NCBI RefSeq assembly: GCF_009377195.2
Contig: NZ_VJXX01000001.1
Location: 434,001-498,000, forward strand
Length of the DNA stretch: 64,000 bases
Reading direction: 5' to 3'
From: Arthrobacter bussei
GTDB taxonomy: Bacteria > Actinomycetota > Actinomycetes > Actinomycetales > Micrococcaceae
Notes under the pieces: generated by a model
Databases searched by the model: none
What the model was told of the DNA's origin: nothing
What the model saw: only the letters and a program-made list of their open reading frames with translations
Part shown: piece after piece, positions 58,862 through 64,000 of the stretch
Layout of the letters: each line of letters starts with the position of its first letter
How positions within the stretch are numbered: the first letter of the stretch is position 1
Position numbers and translations under genes: made by a program

Positions 58862-59637
58862 TCATCTCCCTCCTCCCCGGCTCCGGCCCGTCCGCCGACA
58901 ACGGCCCCGGCACCGGTACCTCCGCCGGCCTCGACGACGAGGCCCTGCACCGCAACTACGCCTACCCTGCCGTGGACCGGCCCTATGTCCGGTTCAACTT
59001 CGTGGCGGCGGCCGACGGCGCAGCGACGAGCGGTGGCTTCTCCGCGGGCCTCGGGAACGACGGCGACAAGCGGATCTTCACGGTGCTGCGGAGGCTCGCC
59101 GACGTCGTCCTCGTCGGCGCGGGCACCATCCGCGCCGAGGGCTACGAGGGGGAACTGGTCGACGACGACGCACGCGCCTGGCGATCACAGCACGGGCTCG
59201 CCGCGCACCCGGCCATCGCGGTGATCTCCGGCAGCCTGAACCTCGACCCGGAGAGCGGCTTCTTCACGAGGGCACCCGTGCGCCCGGTCATCCTCACGGC
59301 CGGCACCGCCGACGCCGGCAGGCGGGCCGCCCTGTCGGCCGTGGCCGACGTCGTCGACTGCGGCACCGGGACCGTCGAGGCTCCCGCGGTCCTCGCCGAG
59401 CTCGGCCGGCGTGGACTGCTGAAGGTCCTGTGCGAGGGCGGACCCGCCGTCCTGGGCGACTTCACCCGCTCGCACACCGTGGACGAACTGGCCCTGTCCA
59501 TCAGTCCTCTCCTCGCGGGCGGTGAGGGGCCGCGCATCTCGACGGGCGACAGTCCGAAGGACTCCGTCCCGATGGATCTCGCCTCCCTCCTCACCGAGGA
59601 GTCCGCCCTCTACGCGCTGTACCGGCGGGGCGCCTGA
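58858..59637 (+). CDS. RibD C-terminal-domain pyrimidine reductase family protein
   Basis: 259 aa with a dihydrofolate-reductase-like fold. Motifs are YVRFNFVAAADGAAT (family N-strand), KRIFTVLRRLADVVLVGAGTIRAEGY, and VLCEGGPAVLGDF (NADPH site G-G-x), ending with LALSISPLLAGGEGPR. This resembles RibD_C proteins without the deaminase domain, such as M. tuberculosis Rv2671, which has some DHFR activity. ATG 58858 overlaps the FolP2-like stop (ATGA), so the two are translationally coupled. A folate- or pterin-related role is inferred from that coupling. Confidence 0.85.
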   Translation: MIISLLPGSGPSADNGPGTGTSAGLDDEALHRNYAYPAVDRPYVRFNFVAAADGAATSGGFSAGLGNDGDKRIFTVLRRLADVVLVGAGTIRAEGYEGELVDDDARAWRSQHGLAAHPAIAVISGSLNLDPESGFFTRAPVRPVILTAGTADAGRRAALSAVADVVDCGTGTVEAPAVLAELGRRGLLKVLCEGGPAVLGDFTRSHTVDELALSISPLLAGGEGPRISTGDSPKDSVPMDLASLLTEESALYALYRRGA

Positions 59638-59869
59638 CCGCCGGTACGCCGCGTCGGCGCAGCCGGGTGGGTCCCGTCACTCCCGAGAACTTACCGGCGG
59701 ACTGCACCGTTGTACCTGGGTCGGCACGGGCAGCCGTTCCGTCCGGATTTTTGTGCGGCCCCCGGCGGACCTCTAGTCTCGGGTGGTACCGGACGGCGGA
59801 GCGAGGCGACACCGCGCCACCGCCGACACCATGACCGGTCGGCGCGAACATCCCCAGGAAGGGCCATCG

Positions 59870-60829
59870 ATGGCAGAGGCAGCACGGACGTCCTACTACG
59901 ACGTCCTCGGCGTGCCTCCCGAAGCCGACGCGAAGGTCATCAAGGACGCCTACCGCCGCGCGGCCCGCGCGGCACATCCGGACCTCGGCGGGAGCGCGGC
60001 ACGCTTCCACGACGTCGCCGTGGCCTACGAGACGCTCAGCGACCCGCTGCGACGCGAACGGTACGACGCCGAGACGGGTCGACGCCGGCCCGCCGCCCCA
60101 CCGGCCCCCGGTGCCGCAGCCGGCCGCCCGGGCGCAGCCCGTGCGCCACAACCCACCCGCACCCGGGTCGAGGACGACGAAGCAGCCAGAGCTCCGGCCA
60201 CCTACCTGCCGCCCTTCTCGCCGTCGTCCCCGCCTGCCGTGCCGCTCATCCTCGCCGGGAAGCAGCTGCACGGTTCCCCCCGGCAACCGGGCATGTTCGG
60301 CAGGCTCAACGCGGGGGTCCGGGCGCGCATCGACGGCGAACTGCGGACCGCTGCCCTGCTCGATCGCGCACTGCTGCCCACCTATCCGGCGGCGCGGCTC
60401 GTCAACGGGCTCGAGTTCGACGACCGGGAGAACACCGAGGCCGGGCATGTGCTGCTCGCCGGATACCGCATGGCGGTCATCGACTCCTTCACCGCTCCCC
60501 CGGGGACGTTCTCCTGGGACGGACGTGTCCTCCGGCAGCAGGGCCGGCCCGTCGACTACCGCATGGGGGCGAGCGTGCGGGTCCTGCAGGAGATGTTCCC
60601 CGAGTGCAATGTGGCCGGGTGGGTGCTCATCCACGGCGCTCCCGACAACCCGTTCGCCCCGGTGATCGACGTCCCCCCGGGATTCGACCGGTCGGCGCCC
60701 GGCCTCGTCCAGGTGGTCAACGCCGGCACCGCGGTCCGGACCATCCGGTCCTTCCTCGCCTCCGGGCCGTCACCGGGCGTGGTGCAGCTGCCGGTGCTCG
60801 CGCGTCTGCTCGCCGCCGCGGAAAGTTAG
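59870..60829 (+). CDS. DnaJ-domain protein with a C-terminal NERD-like region
   Basis: 319 aa. The J domain (about residues 6-70; SYYDVLGVPPEADAKVIKDAYRRAARAAHPDLGG) has an intact HPD motif. After a Pro/Ala-rich linker (about 70-130), the C-terminal part (about 135-319) contains RARIDGELRTAALL, LVNGLEFDDRENTEAGHVLLAGYRMAVIDSF, a spacing that recalls the NERD nuclease-like fold, but the expected catalytic lysine position reads Phe. No zinc-finger or CTD of classical DnaJ. ATG 59870 has AGGAAGGG six bases upstream. DnaK is not in the window. Confidence 0.8.
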   Translation: MAEAARTSYYDVLGVPPEADAKVIKDAYRRAARAAHPDLGGSAARFHDVAVAYETLSDPLRRERYDAETGRRRPAAPPAPGAAAGRPGAARAPQPTRTRVEDDEAARAPATYLPPFSPSSPPAVPLILAGKQLHGSPRQPGMFGRLNAGVRARIDGELRTAALLDRALLPTYPAARLVNGLEFDDRENTEAGHVLLAGYRMAVIDSFTAPPGTFSWDGRVLRQQGRPVDYRMGASVRVLQEMFPECNVAGWVLIHGAPDNPFAPVIDVPPGFDRSAPGLVQVVNAGTAVRTIRSFLASGPSPGVVQLPVLARLLAAAES

Positions 60830-60838
60830 GATGGGGTC

Positions 60839-61306
60839 GTGTTCCGCATCCTCTTCCACACTCCTGAAATACCCGGCAACACGGGAGCCGCCATTCGACT
60901 CGCCGCCGTTGCCGGTGCGGAGCTGCACCTCGTGGAACCCCTGGGCTTCAGCCTCGAGGACTCCAAGCTGAAGCGCGCCGGCCTGGACTACCACGACCTC
61001 ACGGTGCTGCACGTGCACCGTGACCTCGAGGACGCATGGACCGCGCTGCAGCCCCGGCGGGTCTTCGCGTACACCTCCGACGGTGACGTCTCCTACACGG
61101 ACATCGCCTACGAGCCCTCGGACGTCCTCATGTTCGGACGGGAGTCCGACGGACTGCCGCAGGAGGTCAAGGAGGACGCCCGCGTCACCGCCCGCGTCCG
61201 GGTCCCCATGCTCCCCTCGCGCCGATCGCTCAACCTCGCCAACACCGCATCCATCGTGCTCTACGAAGCCTGGCGCCAGCAGGACTTCGCAGGTGCCCAG
61301 CGATGA
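60839..61306 (+). CDS. tRNA (cytidine/uridine-2'-O-)-methyltransferase TrmL-like
   Basis: 155-aa SPOUT enzyme of minimal length, as in TrmL, which methylates the ribose at position 34 of some tRNA(Leu). Characteristic motifs are FHTPEIPGNTGAAIRLAAV (motif 1), LMFGRESDGLP (motif 2) and VPMLPSRRSLNLANTASIVLYEA (motif 3), forming the knotted SAM site. GTG 60839 follows AGGA by seven bases. It lies ten bases after the DnaJ-domain gene and twenty before the methyltransferase gene, so the three may be cotranscribed. Confidence 0.87.
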   Translation: MFRILFHTPEIPGNTGAAIRLAAVAGAELHLVEPLGFSLEDSKLKRAGLDYHDLTVLHVHRDLEDAWTALQPRRVFAYTSDGDVSYTDIAYEPSDVLMFGRESDGLPQEVKEDARVTARVRVPMLPSRRSLNLANTASIVLYEAWRQQDFAGAQR

Positions 61307-61325
61307 ACCCCGCCTAGGAGCCTCC

Positions 61326-62168
61326 ATGCCCGCTCGCCATGCCGCAACCCTGCCCGACGGCGGCGCAGAGGACTTCGACCGCCTCGCGCCCGCTGTGTGG
61401 AACCCGGTGAGCAATGCCGTCGTCGCCGCGGCCGACATCCTCGTGGGCGAGCGGGTCCTCGACCTGTTCGCCGGCACGGGTAGCGGCACGGTGCCCGCCG
61501 CACAGCTGGCGGGTCCCGCCGGCCGGGTGGATGCGATCGACCGCTCCACGGCCATGATCGAGCTCGCGGCGGTGAAGACCGAGGCGCTCGGACTCGGCAA
61601 CGTCTCGTTCCACCGCGTCGAGCCTGCCGACTGGGTCCCCGAGGAGCAGTACGACGCCGTCATCAGCTGCTACGGGATCTTCCTCCTGGACGACATGGAC
61701 ACCGGGATGGATCGGATCGTGCAGATGCTGCGTCCCGGCGGTCGGGTGGCCATGAGCGCCTGGGACGACGGCGCCCTCGAGCCCTTCGGCGAGCTGCTGC
61801 TGGAGGTCCTTCGCGCCGTCGATACGGAACGGATCGAGCCCGGGGGGCCGGGCGGGGAGGGCATCGACCCTCCCGCAGCCCCCGTCTTCGTCGAGAACTG
61901 TCGGCGCCTCGCCTCCGCGGATTGTCTTCAGGCGTGGCTGGCCGCGCGTGGGCTCACCGACATCACGGTCGAGAAGCTAGGCCTGGCCGTCCCCCTCGAA
62001 GCCGACTACGCCTGGTCGCTGGCCCTCGGCAGCGGCTACCGGGGGCTTCTCCCGGACGATGCCGAAGCCCTCGCCCGGGTCCGTGACACCTTTGTGGGCC
62101 GGCTCGGTGACGACTTCGTCCTGAACGCCGATTCCCTCATCGCCGTCGCCTCCCGGCCGGAGCAGTAG
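61326..62168 (+). CDS. Class I SAM-dependent methyltransferase
   Basis: 280 aa. The Rossmann-like SAM site is VLDLFAGTGSGTVPAAQLAG (about residues 48-66), followed by VDAIDRSTAMIELA (motif II), an acidic DAVISCYGIFLLDDM (motif IV) and LRPGGRVAMSAWDDG (motif V), as in UbiE/Coq5-like enzymes. ATG 61326 follows AGGAG by five bases. The C-terminal third is specific and offers no hint of substrate. It precedes the candidate SigK promoter. Confidence 0.82.
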   Translation: MPARHAATLPDGGAEDFDRLAPAVWNPVSNAVVAAADILVGERVLDLFAGTGSGTVPAAQLAGPAGRVDAIDRSTAMIELAAVKTEALGLGNVSFHRVEPADWVPEEQYDAVISCYGIFLLDDMDTGMDRIVQMLRPGGRVAMSAWDDGALEPFGELLLEVLRAVDTERIEPGGPGGEGIDPPAAPVFVENCRRLASADCLQAWLAARGLTDITVEKLGLAVPLEADYAWSLALGSGYRGLLPDDAEALARVRDTFVGRLGDDFVLNADSLIAVASRPEQ

Positions 62169-62181
62169 CTGCACCACCGAG

Positions 62182-62208
62182 CCATCCGGCGCTGCACCTG
62201 CTTCGAAT
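62182..62208 (+). promoter_or_regulatory. Candidate SigK-type ECF promoter upstream of sigK
   Basis: CCATCC (62182-62187) and TCGAAT (62203-62208) are separated by 15 bases, close to the mycobacterial SigK consensus CCATCC-N16/17-CCGAAT. It begins 14 bases after the preceding stop and about 140 bases before the preferred sigK start. Autoregulation is suggested. Confidence 0.45.
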
Positions 62209-62346
62209 GATGGGTGACGGGGCAGAGCCCCGCAGCGATCGGAGGAATGGATGGTGCTATTGCAGCAGGGACGGGTTCGTCCCCCGCGGCACGACCCTCC
62301 CGATGCTATTCGGTTTGAGGCATCCGGCGCTTTATGCTGGAGCCCT

Positions 62347-62964
62347 ATGGAAACGCCACGAGTAAGCCGGGTCAGTCCCATCTCACCCGCAGCGGACGAG
62401 GTGGCCGTTGATCCCAGCGCCGGTCCCACCCTGACCGATCTGCTGTTGCGGACCGCGCAGCAGGACCGCACGGCCTTCGCGCTGTTCTACGAGCAGACGT
62501 CGAAGCGGGTCTACGGACTCGCCCGGCGGGTGCTCATCGATCCGGAACTGAGCGAGGACGCGACCCAGGAGGTCTACCTCCAGGTCTGGAACACCGCGGA
62601 CCGCTTCAACCCCGCGCTCGGCAGTCCGATGGCCTGGCTCATGACGCTGGCTCATCGGCGGGCCGTGGACAAGGTGCGCTCGGAGCAGAGCGCCACGGAC
62701 CGTGAAGCGCGGTACGGGGCGGCGACGCAGACCATCGATCATGACGACGTCGTCGACACCGTCACGCAACGCCTCGAGGCCGAGAGCGTGGTGAGGTGTC
62801 TGGACACGCTCACCGCGACCCAGCAGGAATCGGTGAAAATGGCCTACTACGGCGGCCTCACCTACCGCGAGGTGGCTGAGAAACTCGGCGTCGCGGTACC
62901 GACCATCAAATCGAGAATCCGGGATGGATTACTCCGACTCAAGACATGCTTGGGGGTGAACTGA
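62347..62964 (+). CDS. sigK: ECF RNA polymerase sigma factor, SigK type
   Basis: About 205 aa. Region 2 includes FYEQTSKRVYGLARRVLIDPELSEDATQEVYLQVWNTADRF and MAWLMTLAHRRAVDKVRSEQ; region 4 includes LTATQQESVKMAYYGGLTYREVAEKLGVAVPTIKSRIRDGL, a helix-turn-helix for the -35 element. Two starts are possible. ATG 62347 (GGAG four bases upstream) matches the usual family N-terminus. ATG 62251, four bases after GGAGGA, would add 32 residues from a segment with low third-position GC, so it is less likely. It is followed one base later by an RskA-like gene, giving a sigma/anti-sigma operon. Confidence 0.88.
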   Translation: METPRVSRVSPISPAADEVAVDPSAGPTLTDLLLRTAQQDRTAFALFYEQTSKRVYGLARRVLIDPELSEDATQEVYLQVWNTADRFNPALGSPMAWLMTLAHRRAVDKVRSEQSATDREARYGAATQTIDHDDVVDTVTQRLEAESVVRCLDTLTATQQESVKMAYYGGLTYREVAEKLGVAVPTIKSRIRDGLLRLKTCLGVN

Positions 62965-62965
62965 G

Positions 62966-63832
62966 ATGCAGGACAAGGATATGAACAGACAATTTGCAGA
63001 TGACCTCGACACCGACCTGGCCCGTGGCCACGTGCTCGAGTGGGCGGAACTCTATGCGCTCGATGCCATCAGCGCCGAGGAACGCCAGGTCATCGAAGCG
63101 TTCCTGGAGGACGTCGATCCGGCCGTAGGCGTCACCTTCGCAGACCGTGTCCGCACGTGCCGCGAGACGGTCGCCTCGGCCTACGCCACGGATCAGATCG
63201 ACCCTCCCGCAGACCTCTTCGAGCGGATCGTGGCGCAGCTCCCCGGCGCCCGAACCGGCGGCCCCGAGGCCCCCACCACCTTCGGAACTGCCGGAGGGCT
63301 CTCCGGGTCCACCGCACCGCGGGGCTCCGACGTCAGCGGTGTCCCCGATGAACTGGCCGGCCGCAGGGCAGCCAAGGCATCGATGTCCTCCCGGGCAGCC
63401 CGCTGGGTCGTCGCCGCTGCCGCAGCGGTGGTCCTCGCCGTGGGCGGCGTGACCATCGCCCAGAACCTGCAGCAGACGAGCCTCGAGCAGCAGGTACTGC
63501 AGGCCTCCGATGTCCGCACCGAGGAGCTCACCCTCCAGTCCGGAGGCACCGCCGAACTCGCGGTCTCCGGCGAGGAGGACGCCGCCGTCGTCACGCTGAC
63601 CGGGGTTCCCGCTCCTGCCGAGGGCTTCGTCTACCAGATGTGGCGTGTCCCTGCCGATGGGACGGCCCCGATCTCGGTCAGCACCATGACCGGCGAGGAC
63701 GTCTCGGGAGGCAAGGTCACCGAGGTGTCCGACATCAGCGGATTCAGTGCCCTGGCCATCACGGTCGAGCCGGAGGGCGGCTCCGAGGTACCGACGCTCC
63801 CCATCGTCGCCCAGATCCCGCTCGGAGCGTGA
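62966..63832 (+). CDS. RskA-family anti-sigma factor
   Basis: 288-aa membrane anti-sigma factor. The cytoplasmic N-terminal domain (about residues 15-90; HVLEWAELYALDAISAEERQVIEAFL) should bind the sigma factor. A single membrane helix (ARWVVAAAAAVVLAVGGVTIA, about 145-165) leads to an extracytoplasmic RskA domain (EELTLQSGGTAELAVSGEEDAAVVTLTGVPAPAEGFVYQMWRV). Stress would trigger proteolysis and release of SigK (family knowledge). ATG 62966 lies one base after the sigK stop. There is no histidine/cysteine zinc (ZAS) motif. Confidence 0.9.
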   Translation: MQDKDMNRQFADDLDTDLARGHVLEWAELYALDAISAEERQVIEAFLEDVDPAVGVTFADRVRTCRETVASAYATDQIDPPADLFERIVAQLPGARTGGPEAPTTFGTAGGLSGSTAPRGSDVSGVPDELAGRRAAKASMSSRAARWVVAAAAAVVLAVGGVTIAQNLQQTSLEQQVLQASDVRTEELTLQSGGTAELAVSGEEDAAVVTLTGVPAPAEGFVYQMWRVPADGTAPISVSTMTGEDVSGGKVTEVSDISGFSALAITVEPEGGSEVPTLPIVAQIPLGA

Positions 63833-63862
63833 CCACGGCGGCTGGTAGCACGCTGAGCACCT

Positions 63863-63900
63863 GAGAAGAGCCCCGCCGGGTCATCGGCGGGGCTCTTCTC
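63863..63900. terminator. Strong intrinsic terminator after the sigK-anti-sigma operon
   Basis: A 16-bp perfect stem (GAGAAGAGCCCCGCCG, 63863-63878; partner 63885-63900) with a 6-nt loop, 31 bases after the anti-sigma stop. The symmetric A/T-rich ends suit both directions. A smaller hairpin (GTGGGCAG 63906, CTGCCCAC 63924) follows, possibly for a convergent gene entering from beyond the right edge. Confidence 0.88.
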
Positions 63901-64000
63901 ATTCCGTGGGCAGTCCATTCGCACTGCCCACAGGGAAGGCAGCTCCCTGCCGGCGGGCGGGAACAGGTTCACGTGGACGGGACGACGGATGGCAGGCGTC

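Noticed and set aside
63631-63972. Minus-strand open frame at the right edge
   Set aside because: It runs across the terminator and antisense to the anti-sigma C-terminus. A different minus-strand frame ending near 63969 could be the tail of a gene beyond the edge, but only about ten codons are visible.

Overview
This window comes from a high-GC Gram-positive chromosome, most likely Micrococcaceae (Arthrobacter or a close relative). The pointers are the pervasive G/C third codon positions, the frequent GTG starts, whiB1, and a gene order shared with Mycobacterium: whiB1 next to pdtaS, and mtrA-mtrB-lpqB-comF-hpf followed by secA. No rRNA or tRNA gene, insertion sequence, prophage or CRISPR array was seen. 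Genus assignment is inference; no database was searched.

Layout. (1) 1-3.1 kb: the end of a tandem-repeat secreted protein and a GH25 muramidase. (2) 3.1-12.35 kb: a cell-surface glycan locus with five family-2 glycosyltransferases, a DUF2304 protein, a DUF6541-like membrane protein, a Wzx-type flippase and rmlA. (3) 12.5-19.6 kb: a minus-strand galactan module: Wzt and Wzm ABC exporter subunits, a GlfT2-like galactofuranosyltransferase, UDP-galactopyranose mutase, and an acyltransferase with an SGNH domain. (4) 19.8-24.2 kb: an orphan FHA-FtsK/EccC-like ATPase gene, broken by an 8-bp tandem duplication and carrying odd 12-nt repeats. (5) 24.8-31.6 kb: whiB1, the PdtaS-type kinase and the large NAD-dependent glutamate dehydrogenase. 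(6) 31.7-36.35 kb: CpaE-like and SAF/CpaB-like proteins, an HTH protein, a LysM protein and an Rv3235-family protein. (7) 36.35-46.8 kb: secA, a YcaQ-like protein, hpf, comF, lpqB and mtrBA. (8) 47-53.9 kb: a divergent membrane-protein/DUF4129/DUF4350/MoxR/DUF58 operon ending in DUF4166. (9) 54-59.6 kb: a cysteine-free MetE-like protein, chorismate mutase, mnmA and a cysteine desulfurase on the minus strand; a FolP2-like protein and a RibD-like reductase on the plus strand. (10) 59.9-63.9 kb: a DnaJ-domain protein, TrmL, a methyltransferase, and a SigK-type sigma factor with its anti-sigma factor.

How the parts fit. Regions 2 and 3 together supply nucleotide sugars (RmlA, Glf), transferases, and two export routes (a flippase and an ABC exporter) for cell-wall polysaccharide. 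The cysteine desulfurase-mnmA pair is a tRNA thiolation unit. Region 8 is a conserved actinobacterial envelope operon divergent from mtrAB.

Most noteworthy: the exactly reversible 8-bp frameshift between Walker A and Walker B of the EccC-like gene; three 12-nt repeat tracts coding for tetrapeptide expansions, one of them Cys/His-rich; a recent-looking 87-bp tandem duplication at a convergent gene junction; a MetE-like protein without any cysteine; a FolP2/RibD-like coupled pair; and a SigK-like promoter. No wholly new multi-gene system was convincingly identified.
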